Shown here: piece after piece, positions 47,237-56,838 of the stretch
How positions within the stretch are numbered: the stretch's first letter is position 1
How the letters are laid out: each line of letters begins with the position of its first letter
Virus record (IMG/VR): IMGVR_UViG_3300017963_000231
Location: 1 to 64,000 of that record
Length of the DNA stretch: 64,000 nucleotides
DNA from: a virus
Strand: one strand, 5' to 3'
Program-made: the position numbers and the translations under genes
Notes under the pieces: model-generated
Databases searched by the model: none
What the model saw: the letters and a program-made list of their open reading frames with translations, nothing else
Told to the model about the DNA's origin: nothing

Positions 47237-47785
47237 ATGGGTGACGGGAAGGGAGGCGGCGCTGGCGGTGGAGGTACTGCGGCGGCAGTTGGCGGGAAAG
47301 AGGGACTCCGGGAACTGGATCAGGTTCTTCGAGGGGCGGAATCTTATTCAGGGACGATCTTGGCCGAGCAGGAAAGTCAGTATTTAGGTGGTTTCGGTCC
47401 GGTCCGGCGGTCAGGTCCGGCTCCTTGGGATCGGTTTAATTTCAGGTCTCAACCGAACGGCAATTTGGGCGGGATCCGGAGAAATGACCGGATTGTGATC
47501 ACGGGCCAGGGTTTCGGCAGTAGGAGGGATCCGCCAAGTCGATGGGTAACCGGTCCGGCTCGTGTCACTTCGGTTCGAGGGCGTGGGGATGGTCGAACGG
47601 TGACGGTTTCACCTATCGGGAATTGGTCTCGCCATCGGTCGATTACCCTGAATACGGCTCCTGCCAGGGCTCCGGGGCAGAGATTTACCACTTCTCCCCA
47701 ATCGAGTGAGGTCAGGACTAGTCCAAATACTCCGGCTCGAAGGAGAGGGGTGACGGTGATGACGGTAACGGGGAGGGCTGAGTGA
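47237..47785 (+). CDS. MGD/glycine-run family protein 5, 182 aa
   Basis: ATG 47237 follows GAGGAGGG. Begins MGDGKGGGAGGGG. Middle is Arg/Gly rich with DRIVITGQGFGSRRDPP and GDGRTVTVSPIGNW, beta-like. Ends in a basic TARRRGVTVM-type tail. Overlaps the terminase start. Confidence 0.65.
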   Translation: MGDGKGGGAGGGGTAAAVGGKEGLRELDQVLRGAESYSGTILAEQESQYLGGFGPVRRSGPAPWDRFNFRSQPNGNLGGIRRNDRIVITGQGFGSRRDPPSRWVTGPARVTSVRGRGDGRTVTVSPIGNWSRHRSITLNTAPARAPGQRFTTSPQSSEVRTSPNTPARRRGVTVMTVTGRAE

Positions 47786-49572
47786 GTTTATCCAGTGAGG
47801 AGCAAGAACTTTTACGCCAGATTGTGGAGGAGTTCGACGATCACGGTGAGAGTTCTACGCTCGAACTCCTGCTTGGGATGGATTTTGATTACATCCTTCC
47901 CGATATGGAGACGTTCCTTCTTGACCCTTATTACATGGGACAGACCGGAAAATCCATATACCCAAAGCTCCTGGATGATTTAATTGAAATCTTTGAGGAC
48001 GGCCCATTCATTGAGATCCATCTGACTGGAGGCATTGGATGGGGAAAGAGCACGATTGCTGAATTTATCATGGCTCGGATGATTGCGGAGTGCTGGGTTT
48101 ATAAAGATCCGGCTACTGCATTCGGGCTCATGCCAGGGTCTACGATCTCATTTATGAATATTTCCGTGAGTGAGGGCCAAGCCCGGAGGGTCATTTTCAA
48201 GGGGTTATACCAAAAACTTACCAGATCTCCCTTTTTTCAGGAGTGTTGTCGTCCGGATCCGAAAGTTGTGACGGAACTTCGGTTCCCCAAGAATCTTTGG
48301 ATGGCTCCTTTGGCTTCGACGGATAATTCTGCTTTAGGACTCGATATTTGGGGCGGGATCATGGATGAGGCCAATTTTATGGCCGTGGTGGAGAAATCCA
48401 AAGCCGCCGGACGGGGGAATAAGCGGTTTGATCTTGCGGAGAACATCTATTATACCATCCAGCGACGGATGAAGTCTCGATTTATGGAGGCTGGCACTAT
48501 TCCAGGGAAGCTCGTGATTGTTTCATCCAAGAATTATCCCAATACTTTCATGGAAAGGCGGATGAAGGAGGTAAGGGATATGGAGGAACAGGGGGTTTTT
48601 ATACGTGATTATGCCACTTGGGAGCCCAAACCTTCGAGAATTTATTGTGGGGATACTTTCCCAGTGGAAGTTGGAGATGTGGCCAATGTTTCTCGTATTT
48701 TGACCCTGGAGCAAGCGGAAAAGGCCCATGGAAAGGTTATTGATGTACCAGTGGAGTTCCGGAAAGACTTCGAGAAGGATATCGATCAGGCTATTCGGGA
48801 TTTGGCTGGGGTTGCGACGGCTACAATTAACCCATATTTCAAGGATTTTCGGAAGATTACTACTGCGATTGACTCTCGGAGACATCCATTTACGGCTGAA
48901 AGCACTAATTTGCAGGATGGGGCGGGGTTTATTCAAGATTCGCTTGTGGAAATGGACCCAAGAACCAAGAAAACTATCCCTCGAATATCCCCGACTGAGC
49001 CCCGATGGGTGCATGTGGACCCGTCTTTGTCAGGGGATGCTACGGGAATTGCGATGGGGCATGTGGCCGGTCTTGTGGAGATCGAGAGGAAAGATGACGA
49101 TACGGAGCGGTGGACTATTGAAGAGGCTCCGTTGATTTGCATTGATTTTATGCTCCGGGTTGTCCCACCGGTTGGCGGTGAGATTCAGTTTCGGAATGTG
49201 AGGCAGTTGGTTTATTCTCTTACTGAGATGGGTTTTTTGATCAAGGGGGTATCGGCTGATAGTTATCAATCAGCGGAATCAATGCAACATTACCAGTATC
49301 GAGGATATCAGACGGCTCGATTTAGCGTAGAGCGTGAGGATGCCTATAAATTGCTCAAGGATGCGTTTTACGAAGGTCGGGTGAAGATGTATGAATATCC
49401 ACCGGTGATCGGTGAATTAAGGCAGTTGGAGTTTGATAAATCTTCGGGTAAAATTGATCACCCGGCTGGCGGGACAAAGGATGTTTCTGATGCCGTTTGC
49501 GGTGTGGTGGTGGGATTGATGAGGTATATGGTCGTGAAAAGTAAAACTAACTTTGGGGTACAGGTGTTTTGA
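47782..49572 (+). CDS. Terminase large subunit, 596 aa, GTG start
   Basis: ATP-driven DNA packaging motor and nuclease. Walker A GGIGWGKST near 85, Walker B GGIMDEANF near 197, and the RNase H-like nuclease Asp in VHVDPSLSGDATGIA near 414 with GVSADSYQSAE and a final GTKDVSDAV carrying further acidic ligands. GTG 47782 is set by GGGAGGG and overlaps the previous stop. Confidence 0.9.
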   Translation: MSLSSEEQELLRQIVEEFDDHGESSTLELLLGMDFDYILPDMETFLLDPYYMGQTGKSIYPKLLDDLIEIFEDGPFIEIHLTGGIGWGKSTIAEFIMARMIAECWVYKDPATAFGLMPGSTISFMNISVSEGQARRVIFKGLYQKLTRSPFFQECCRPDPKVVTELRFPKNLWMAPLASTDNSALGLDIWGGIMDEANFMAVVEKSKAAGRGNKRFDLAENIYYTIQRRMKSRFMEAGTIPGKLVIVSSKNYPNTFMERRMKEVRDMEEQGVFIRDYATWEPKPSRIYCGDTFPVEVGDVANVSRILTLEQAEKAHGKVIDVPVEFRKDFEKDIDQAIRDLAGVATATINPYFKDFRKITTAIDSRRHPFTAESTNLQDGAGFIQDSLVEMDPRTKKTIPRISPTEPRWVHVDPSLSGDATGIAMGHVAGLVEIERKDDDTERWTIEEAPLICIDFMLRVVPPVGGEIQFRNVRQLVYSLTEMGFLIKGVSADSYQSAESMQHYQYRGYQTARFSVEREDAYKLLKDAFYEGRVKMYEYPPVIGELRQLEFDKSSGKIDHPAGGTKDVSDAVCGVVVGLMRYMVVKSKTNFGVQVF

Positions 49573-49874
49573 TGCCTACTTGGGAAGATGAAATAAAGTC
49601 TAGAAATCTGGCCCGGAAACTTCGGGAGCAAGAGGAGGCTCGAAAAGAGGCTCTTGAGGAGACCCGGAAATGCGGCAATTGTGGGGCAGACGTTAAAATG
49701 GGGGATAATTTTTGCTGGAAATGTGGCAATTCCCTTGAAGGATCCTGGATTAAGGAATGTAAGGGTTGCCATCGGCTTTTCAAAACTATCCGGCCCAAGG
49801 ATCGGGAGTATTGTAATCGATGTGAAGGGGAAGCTCGGAAGAAGGCTAATTCAGGTGGGCTTATTCGGTATTAG
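49572..49874 (+). CDS. Double zinc-ribbon protein, 100 aa
   Basis: ATG 49572 overlaps TGA. A helical 30 residues precede CGNCGADVKMGDNFCWKCG, the zinc-ribbon_2 pattern, and then CKGC...CNRC. Between terminase and portal. Could assist assembly; unknown. Confidence 0.7.
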   Translation: MPTWEDEIKSRNLARKLREQEEARKEALEETRKCGNCGADVKMGDNFCWKCGNSLEGSWIKECKGCHRLFKTIRPKDREYCNRCEGEARKKANSGGLIRY

Positions 49875-49883
49875 GAGGCAATT

Positions 49884-51554
49884 ATGGCTGATAAAAAAAC
49901 AAGACGTGGTTCGAGGGGCGGAAAAAAGATCAAAGAGCAGCGGGTTGTGAATCAAGAAGAGGGCGTGGTGGTAAAAGTCCTTGAGTTCGGGGGTGATGAC
50001 GCTTTGCCGGATCGTGGGGAATCAAAGCAGTTAACTCCTGATGTGTTCGAGGTAGTCATAAAAGATGGTCAGGCTATTCGACCACTTTATGATCCCCTTC
50101 TTTGGGCGACGCTTCTGGAGCAGGATGTTCGCCTTTTCCGGTGCGTGACGGCCATGGCATTGAATACTGTGGGGTCCGGATGGGAGCTTTCGGCTCGATA
50201 TGATTCAAAGGAATTTGTGGAGGAGAACAAGGAAAACATCAAAAAAGAGCGGGCGGAAATCATGCCTTTGTTCAAGTATCCGAATTCAGAGTATTCCTTT
50301 GAGGAAATGATGCAGATGATCAAGACTGATGAGGAGGCCGAAGGTCAAGGTTACATGGAGGTGTCTCGGGACAATAAAGGTCAGATCGATGGTCTTTATC
50401 ATGCTCCCGGTCACACAATCAGGGTTTTGGCCGAGAAAAAGGGATTTTTGCAGATGAGGACCAATCTCGGGTCGGATTCCTATGTTTTTTCTCCGGGGAA
50501 AACGGCTGAGGATAGTATTCAAAAGGTGTATTTTAAGAATTTCGGGGATAAACGAGCGATTGATAATCGCACGGGGGGTGAAGCTAAGGGCGCTCTTGCT
50601 CCGGAATTTCGGGCAAATGAACTCATTCAGTTCAAAATTTATACTCCTCGGAGCTCATTTTATGGGATTCCGAGAGTAGTAGCGGCGGCTCCTGCCATAT
50701 CCGGTAATCGACTGGCTCAGTTGCGGAATGTTTCGTTCTTTGAGAATGATGCTACTCCCCGGTTGGCAGTTATTGTAGAAGGTGGAAATTTGGATACATC
50801 TTCCGTCAAGATGATAGAGAACTTTATTGAAGCTCGTGGGAAAGGCCCAATGAATTTTGGCAGAGTAATGGTCCTTCAACCGCAATCACAAGAGGCCGTT
50901 CCTGGGGCTGAGAGTAAGGCTAAAATCACACTGATGCCGCTAACTGTGGGTGTAACGGAGGATGCGAGTTTTACCCGATATCTAGTTTTGAATTCGGAGA
51001 TGGTTCGTGAGGCATTTGGGATTGGCAAGATTTTCTTGGGGACGGCTGATGATGTGAATCGAGCTACTGCTTTGACGATGAAGCAAGTGACCATGGAGCA
51101 AGTATTTGAGCCTGAAATCAAGAGGTACGAGCATAGATTGGATATTACCGTTATGCGTGATCTTGGAGCGAAGTACACGCAACTCAGATTTACCCGGCCC
51201 AAGATGACGGACCTTTCTTCGGATGCTCAGGCTTACGGGGTTCTTGCGGCGGCTGGGGGAATTACGCCTAATGACATCAAGGAACTTCTTGGCCAGGATC
51301 CATTTGCGGCAGAGTGGGGTAATACTCCAATTCCTCTTATTAAGATGGGTCTTTTGGAAGGCCGCGAAGTTCCGGCTGATTTCGCGGATGGTCCTGATAG
51401 TGGTGGGGAGGGTAATGCCTCAATCGAGCAAGAAATTGCACGAGCTACCAAGTTGTTTGGGGAAGCTACGGGGTTTTCCGGAACTTTGGATCTAATAGCT
51501 AATGGTGATCCTCAAGAAGTGGTGCATAAGTTACGGGCATTAGTGGAAAAGTAG
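49884..51554 (+). CDS. Portal protein, 556 aa
   Basis: Dodecameric head vertex through which DNA passes. YDPLLWATLLEQDVRLFRCV and AMALNTVGSGWEL match the N-terminal region of PBSX/HK97-type portals; YTPRSSFYGIPRV, then EAFGIGKIFLG and ATALTMKQVTMEQVFEPE follow the stem and crown helices of that family. Position after terminase is canonical. Confidence 0.85.
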   Translation: MADKKTRRGSRGGKKIKEQRVVNQEEGVVVKVLEFGGDDALPDRGESKQLTPDVFEVVIKDGQAIRPLYDPLLWATLLEQDVRLFRCVTAMALNTVGSGWELSARYDSKEFVEENKENIKKERAEIMPLFKYPNSEYSFEEMMQMIKTDEEAEGQGYMEVSRDNKGQIDGLYHAPGHTIRVLAEKKGFLQMRTNLGSDSYVFSPGKTAEDSIQKVYFKNFGDKRAIDNRTGGEAKGALAPEFRANELIQFKIYTPRSSFYGIPRVVAAAPAISGNRLAQLRNVSFFENDATPRLAVIVEGGNLDTSSVKMIENFIEARGKGPMNFGRVMVLQPQSQEAVPGAESKAKITLMPLTVGVTEDASFTRYLVLNSEMVREAFGIGKIFLGTADDVNRATALTMKQVTMEQVFEPEIKRYEHRLDITVMRDLGAKYTQLRFTRPKMTDLSSDAQAYGVLAAAGGITPNDIKELLGQDPFAAEWGNTPIPLIKMGLLEGREVPADFADGPDSGGEGNASIEQEIARATKLFGEATGFSGTLDLIANGDPQEVVHKLRALVEK

Positions 51555-51557
51555 CAC

Positions 51558-51586
51558 TTGACAAGTCGGTATATTTATGTTTTACT
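51558..51586 (+). promoter_or_regulatory. Sigma-70 promoter for the head genes
   Basis: TTGACA 51558-51563, 17-bp spacer, TTTACT 51581-51586. The leader can fold as GAAAGG/CCTTTC (51594-51613) or GGTTG/CAACC (51598-51618), mutually exclusive, before AAAGGAGG. Confidence 0.7.
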
Positions 51587-51634
51587 CAATAATGAAAGGT
51601 TGAAGGGCCTTTCCAACCAAAGGAGGATAAAGAC

Positions 51635-51808
51635 ATGGCAAAGAATCAAGCGGGATTGACTGGACCAATCGGTGGGACTGCCAAGCGGACTTCTGCGGTG
51701 ATCGACACTGGAAAGCAGAATAACGATCCGATGGCTTCTCCGGATTCCAAATCCAGCATGAAAACTCCCAATCTGACTGCTCGCAAGCAACGCCGGATGG
51801 CAGAGTAA
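51635..51808 (+). CDS. Small hypothetical protein, 57 aa
   Basis: ATG 51635 follows AAAGGAGG. Basic, Ser/Thr/Ala rich and probably disordered. First gene after the head promoter; could be a head accessory. Confidence 0.6.
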   Translation: MAKNQAGLTGPIGGTAKRTSAVIDTGKQNNDPMASPDSKSSMKTPNLTARKQRRMAE

Positions 51809-51821
51809 GGGGGGCGGGGCC

Positions 51822-52019
51822 ATGGCCCGTAGGAATGATAAGTTCCTGCGTCAAGCAACGGAAGCTATTGCTTCTAATGCCAAACCGGGTTTCCATGGCG
51901 AAGTCACCGTCCAGGTGAAAATTCAGAATGGGGTTATCCAGAGTGGTCATGTAGAGAAGTCTACTCGGGTGTCCCGGCAAGGGAACACTACGTTAGTAGA
52001 AAAGATCAAACTGGATTGA
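51822..52019 (+). CDS. Small hypothetical protein, 65 aa
   Basis: ATG 51822 after GGGGGCGGGG. Basic helix then GEVTVQVKIQNGVIQSGHVE, a beta pattern that resembles a small DUF2292-like fold. Terminator follows. Confidence 0.6.
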   Translation: MARRNDKFLRQATEAIASNAKPGFHGEVTVQVKIQNGVIQSGHVEKSTRVSRQGNTTLVEKIKLD

Positions 52020-52056
52020 GCTAGTCGGTATTAGCCGGGCCTCATGGTATCAGGCA

Positions 52057-52095
52057 AGCCGCTAAGGGGTTATTATGCCCTTTAGCGGCTTTTTT
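52057..52095 (+). terminator. Strong Rho-independent terminator
   Basis: A 13-bp stem (52057-52069 with 52078-52090, one G-U pair), 8-nt loop, then TTTTTT. Ends the two small head-accessory genes right before the protease gene. Confidence 0.9.
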
Positions 52096-52109
52096 ATTTG
52101 GGGGTCAAT

Positions 52110-55100
52110 ATGGAGCTTGATAAATCCTTTGAATTCGGGTTAACGGTTTGTAAGGCCCGGAGGGATGAAGAGGGCCGGATGATTGTTACGGGTTATGGTT
52201 CTGATACCATGACTGATGGGCATAAAGAGAAGTTTGATACTCACGCCATTAAGGGAATGCTGGATGCAGTTCGGAACGGCGTTCCTCTCATGACTTCACA
52301 CAAGGATTCGTTTGGGTTTGGAGAATCGTTCGATGGTCGGATTGTTCCCCTGGATAGCGGGGAGGTCGGGCTTGAGGTTGATTTTCTTTTGAAAGAGAAG
52401 TACCCGCAAGCGACGGATCTTTTTGAGGCTATTCAAAGCGGAAAGTGTGATCAGCAACTTTCCGTTGGCGGGAAATTGAATATGTCCAATCCTCGGGCCG
52501 CTTACCTTCTTAGGGACGGTACTAAGGTACTTCATGATTTTGATTTGGATCATTTTTGCACGACTCGGCCTAAAAAGGCGGCGAATCCTCGAACTCATTT
52601 TAAGGCCGCAATGTTTGAATCCCTGGAAAAGGATGGGATGACCGATGAGGTCTGGAAAACATTGGAGGTAGATGATTCTGAGGCTGAAAGGCTGGCTCAG
52701 GTGGGGGGAAGCATCGAGAAATTTCTGATGCTCAGTCCTTCCATGGATTCGCCTATGACGGGGAGTGTTAATCGGGAAGATGATCCGCTTGGCGGTAATG
52801 ACAGGTCTTTTGAGGATTTGCCGTCGTTTAAGCAAATGCGTGATGCTGGGTACAATGCTTACCACGTTCCGCTTTATTGGGAGGGTCATCCCGTTCAACT
52901 GGCGATGCGTGATGTTCGGATGGATCGGAAAAAGTGCTTGGAGAATGTCGGGCGGTATAAATTCGATGAGATTGAACCGATGGTACGAGCCAGTGGGGTA
53001 AAAAACCCGGTGGTAGATAGTAAAGGGATGATTTCTCTTTACGGCGATTATAGTAATGTCGGGAATATGGATGATCGACCGGTCGGTAAAGATCCTACGG
53101 GAAAACGGGCCGTTCGGTATTATCGAATGTTCCCGTCGGCAATAAACAATGACGGTGAACTGGAATATGATGATCTTGGGCGACTGAAAGGTGGCGGATT
53201 CTTGTTCATGAAGGATGGGCGAAAAGTCCCCGGTGAGGATGATTACTCCCCCTTCTGGAGAGTTCCTTCCATGACGGAAGCACAAGTCTTGATCCCGGAT
53301 GCCGTGGCCAAATTGGCGGAAACCACTGAAAAGTCTGATCTTGAGGATACGGTGGAGAAGAGCATTAATCTTACCCGAACTTTGCTTATGCCCTTGTCCC
53401 TGCGGAAAATCAAGCTCAGGACTAAACCCACGGATGACCATTCTCATGAGTTGAGGCTTTTCCTTGATTCCTCTGGCAAGGTAGTTGACGGATATACCTT
53501 TGACGGCGGATCATCCTTTGCTCATGGCCGGAGGGCTCAGGCTACTCAGGATATGAATGACCGTGAATCGTTCCGGCTTCGCCATGACCACGTTCATATC
53601 GTAGTGTTTACGGGAGGCAAGGCCGTTCTTGCCGAAGCCTTGGGGCATACTCATGAGTACGAGTTGCCTGAAATGGAAAAGGAGACAAGCGAAATGGAGT
53701 TTCACAAAGAGAAGGTACGGCATAGGACCGTGAATAGCGGCGGCTACTTTGCCGTGGGCGAGAAGGGCATTGGAGCGGAGGTCTATGAGGAAGCTCCTAA
53801 ATCCGCTGATCTTACTCAGACGGGTCAAAGTTCCTATGCACTTCTCTTGGAGAGTGAACACGGACAGCACATTCGCCAGCTTGGGAAGATTTCCAGGGCA
53901 GAGGCTCAGAAGATGGCTCTTGGGGCCGTCAAGCCTGAAGGTGGGAAAGTGGTAGTTGGTCGGTCGATTGGCCGTCTCAATAATCGCAATCTCTACCGGA
54001 TGCTTTCAGAGTTCTCTCCGGCGGACGGGAAAGAGGAGGCTGAAAAGGCGGTGCCTTTCCGGTCTTACCCACTTTCGGGTAACCGGCGGTGGTCTTTTAC
54101 GGCGAATGAAGGGAATGCGATTCTCAATCAGTTCGGCGGTGAGGATTCAGAAAGAGCGTGGAAGGCTTACGAGAATGCTCATGCGTGGTACAACTCGGAT
54201 GCTGGTAATGGTACTCCTCGAACTAAGGGAGCCTATGCTTTGCCTCATCACAAGCTGGAAGATGGTTCTATGCGAACCTTCCCCGGCGGTGTGATTGCGG
54301 CTATGGCGGCTTTGAATGGTGCGAGAGGCGGTGTTACTCGCATTCCGGCGAATGAGAGGCAAGGGGTTTATAACCATCTTTCTCAGCACTATCGTCAAAT
54401 GGATATGACTCCCCCGGATTTGCGGGGAGCCAAGGAAGGTTATAAGGAAGATATCGGGGTTGGCGAGACTGACTCTGAGTATCTGGATCAATTCATCAAT
54501 TTCCATAAGGAGCAAGGAGTAGATCTTGATTGGCTTCCTGCTTTTATGGATGAGTTTTCAAAAAGTGAAGAGGAGGTAGACAAGATGGGCGGTGAGGAAA
54601 AGAAAAAGGATGAGACCACTGCTCCTCCCGTAGAGGAGACTGCGGTGGACGAAACTACGGATGATAAGGAAACTGAGGCTCCGAAAGAGGAAGCCAAGCA
54701 AGAGGAAACCGTGGAAACCAAGACTGATACCGGACTTCTGGAGAAGTTTATGGTGGGTCTTGGGCTGAAAAAGGCTCCCAATCCGAAGGTTGAGCGCACA
54801 CTGACTCTGATGGAATCGGCTCAAGATGCTCTTGAGGGCGTGGAAATCGGGGAAGATGATGCCGCTCCCTTGATCGGACAAATGGCCAAGCTCGTTTCCA
54901 TGGTCAAGGCCGGGGTAGAGGCGGGAAAGATCGACCTGGATGATCTTCCTGCTCGCGATGCTCGGTTGCTCAAGGCGTTCCTGGATGGGAATCCGGTGGA
55001 GGCTCCGAAAGAGGCTCCGAAACCTACTCCCAAAGAAGAGGAGCCCGAAGAAACCGATGAGAAAGCGGAATCTGCGGAGATCGATTACGATAAATTGGCC

Positions 55101-55481
55101 GATAAATTGGCTGAGAAGTTCGATCTCAAGCCGAAAGAAGCGGGTGAGGATGCCGGTGATGCTCCCAAGGAAGAGGAAGCTCCCGAGGATTCTCAAGATG
55201 AGGATAAAGAGGAGGAGACGGATACCAAAGAGAAGTCCGCTCCGGAAGATACTGGAACAGTTGAGAAATCTGAGCAGGACGATGCTCTTGCCCAAATACT
55301 CAACGGTCTCAATGATCTTTCGAGCCGGATTGAGAAGGTTGAGAATGTCTCCGGTGTGAGCAAGTCTTTGGACGGCCAGGAAGGTGGCAAAAAGAAACCC
55401 GGTAAGGGTATCTTCTCAGGAGCCATCCCCCACGTTCACAAGGCTCGCCAGATTCAGGAAGCCAAAAAGCAGGGCAAGTAA
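52110..55481 (+). CDS. Prohead protease fused to scaffold, 1123 aa
   Basis: Residues 1-180 fit the herpes-type/HK97 prohead serine protease: MTSHKDSFGFGESFDGRI (His64) and QLSVGGKLN (Ser118). The middle includes His-rich HSHELRLF, RHDHVHIVV, GHTHEYELPE segments and then FPGGVIAAMAALNGARGG, a domain seen in phage protease/capsid precursors. From about 820 it is Glu/Lys/Asp/Pro-rich and helical, as scaffolds are, ending in a basic tail. ATG 52110 is preferred over TTG 52098. Unusually long; it should self-process. Confidence 0.8.
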   Translation: MELDKSFEFGLTVCKARRDEEGRMIVTGYGSDTMTDGHKEKFDTHAIKGMLDAVRNGVPLMTSHKDSFGFGESFDGRIVPLDSGEVGLEVDFLLKEKYPQATDLFEAIQSGKCDQQLSVGGKLNMSNPRAAYLLRDGTKVLHDFDLDHFCTTRPKKAANPRTHFKAAMFESLEKDGMTDEVWKTLEVDDSEAERLAQVGGSIEKFLMLSPSMDSPMTGSVNREDDPLGGNDRSFEDLPSFKQMRDAGYNAYHVPLYWEGHPVQLAMRDVRMDRKKCLENVGRYKFDEIEPMVRASGVKNPVVDSKGMISLYGDYSNVGNMDDRPVGKDPTGKRAVRYYRMFPSAINNDGELEYDDLGRLKGGGFLFMKDGRKVPGEDDYSPFWRVPSMTEAQVLIPDAVAKLAETTEKSDLEDTVEKSINLTRTLLMPLSLRKIKLRTKPTDDHSHELRLFLDSSGKVVDGYTFDGGSSFAHGRRAQATQDMNDRESFRLRHDHVHIVVFTGGKAVLAEALGHTHEYELPEMEKETSEMEFHKEKVRHRTVNSGGYFAVGEKGIGAEVYEEAPKSADLTQTGQSSYALLLESEHGQHIRQLGKISRAEAQKMALGAVKPEGGKVVVGRSIGRLNNRNLYRMLSEFSPADGKEEAEKAVPFRSYPLSGNRRWSFTANEGNAILNQFGGEDSERAWKAYENAHAWYNSDAGNGTPRTKGAYALPHHKLEDGSMRTFPGGVIAAMAALNGARGGVTRIPANERQGVYNHLSQHYRQMDMTPPDLRGAKEGYKEDIGVGETDSEYLDQFINFHKEQGVDLDWLPAFMDEFSKSEEEVDKMGGEEKKKDETTAPPVEETAVDETTDDKETEAPKEEAKQEETVETKTDTGLLEKFMVGLGLKKAPNPKVERTLTLMESAQDALEGVEIGEDDAAPLIGQMAKLVSMVKAGVEAGKIDLDDLPARDARLLKAFLDGNPVEAPKEAPKPTPKEEEPEETDEKAESAEIDYDKLADKLAEKFDLKPKEAGEDAGDAPKEEEAPEDSQDEDKEEETDTKEKSAPEDTGTVEKSEQDDALAQILNGLNDLSSRIEKVENVSGVSKSLDGQEGGKKKPGKGIFSGAIPHVHKARQIQEAKKQGK

Positions 55482-55512
55482 CCCTGGACAAATAAAGTAG
55501 GAGGAAAAAATC

Positions 55513-56814
55513 ATGTCGATTAACGAAGAACTCATTGAAAAAACTCTTGAAAGCGGCGATTTTTTTGCCGGTGGGGAGATTAACCCTACTCAGCAAGCGG
55601 AATTCGTTCGGCTGGTCAAGGATTTTTCGGTAATGTTGAGCATGGTCCGTTTTGTGGATATGCCGACTAAACGTTATCTCATTGACAAGATCCATCTTGG
55701 GGAGCCCATCACGCGGGGTATTGCGGAGAATACCAATGCGATGACCAACCTGATTTCCCCGAAGATGAATCAGATCGAGCTTACCACGAGCAAGATCAAG
55801 ACTGCTTATGCCATCACCACTGAGGCCCTTCAGGTTGCCCTTAATCAGGAGGATCTTGAGGATACTGTGCTGGAAATGGTGACTAAGCGGTATTCAACTG
55901 ACGTGGAGATTCTCGCCATTTCGGGCGATGACACCGTGACCGGTACTACTCCTTACGATGAACTGATCAAGGTTCTCGATGGATGGGACAAGATCACTGA
56001 TGACGCTCAGGTGGTGGATGCCGCTGGCGCAACCATTTCCAAGGCGGTGTTCACTGAGGCTCTGCGGACCATGCCTCAGCAATATCTCCAGGATCCTGAT
56101 CTTCGGTTCCTGATGTCCAGGATGACCAATATCGATTGGATGGATGAGATTGCGGATCGGGAAACGTCCTTGGGTGATGCGGCTTACCGGGGTGACGCGG
56201 CTGGTATGATGGGTGTTCCGGCTTCCATCGTTCCTCTGATCCCCTCGAACAAGCCCGTTGCCGTGGCGGCGGCTACTCCAGCTATCGTGGTCGGCGCTCA
56301 GTATGGTCCTTTTGAGATTGTCACTGGATCGAATGATCTGATCAACCTGGATATCGACAATGCCGGTGCCCACGAAGTTACCCTGACTCAAGGGGTGTGG
56401 GAGGCTATCCGGATTGCGGCCCAACTCAACGCGGATGCTACTTTTGCGGCTAATGGCCTTGTGGCTTCTGACAATGATGGGCGGCTTCAACTGGCCTCTT
56501 CGACTACGGGTGCGACTTCGGAGATTGATATCCAGGCGACTTCAACTCCGGGACAGTCGGCTTATGCCGCGCTCGGTTTGACCATTGCCGCTACTACGGG
56601 TGCCGCCGCTGGTTCGGGTTCTCTTAATGAGGGAACTCTCATTTGGCTGGCCAACCCGATGAACTTCATCTTCGGGATGCTGGATTCGACTCGCGTATTC
56701 TCCGAGTTCAACAAGGATTATGATCGTGTTGAGGTCGTGATGTATAACGAGGTTGCGGTACAAGTGGAAAATCTGGAATCCATCGTGAAGGTCACGAATA
56801 TCGCCCGCAAGTAA
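55513..56814 (+). CDS. Major capsid protein (HK97 fold), 433 aa
   Basis: ATG 55513 follows AGGAGG. N-terminal VRFVDMPTKRYLIDK, then spine-helix-like TEALQVALNQEDLEDTVLEM and P-domain-like segments. PMNFIFGMLDSTRVF near the end. An inserted beta-rich Ala/Thr region (about 255-375) looks like a surface decoration domain. Position after protease/scaffold is standard. Confidence 0.85.
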   Translation: MSINEELIEKTLESGDFFAGGEINPTQQAEFVRLVKDFSVMLSMVRFVDMPTKRYLIDKIHLGEPITRGIAENTNAMTNLISPKMNQIELTTSKIKTAYAITTEALQVALNQEDLEDTVLEMVTKRYSTDVEILAISGDDTVTGTTPYDELIKVLDGWDKITDDAQVVDAAGATISKAVFTEALRTMPQQYLQDPDLRFLMSRMTNIDWMDEIADRETSLGDAAYRGDAAGMMGVPASIVPLIPSNKPVAVAAATPAIVVGAQYGPFEIVTGSNDLINLDIDNAGAHEVTLTQGVWEAIRIAAQLNADATFAANGLVASDNDGRLQLASSTTGATSEIDIQATSTPGQSAYAALGLTIAATTGAAAGSGSLNEGTLIWLANPMNFIFGMLDSTRVFSEFNKDYDRVEVVMYNEVAVQVENLESIVKVTNIARK

Positions 56815-56838
56815 GCGGACGATGATTAGGGGGTAGTC

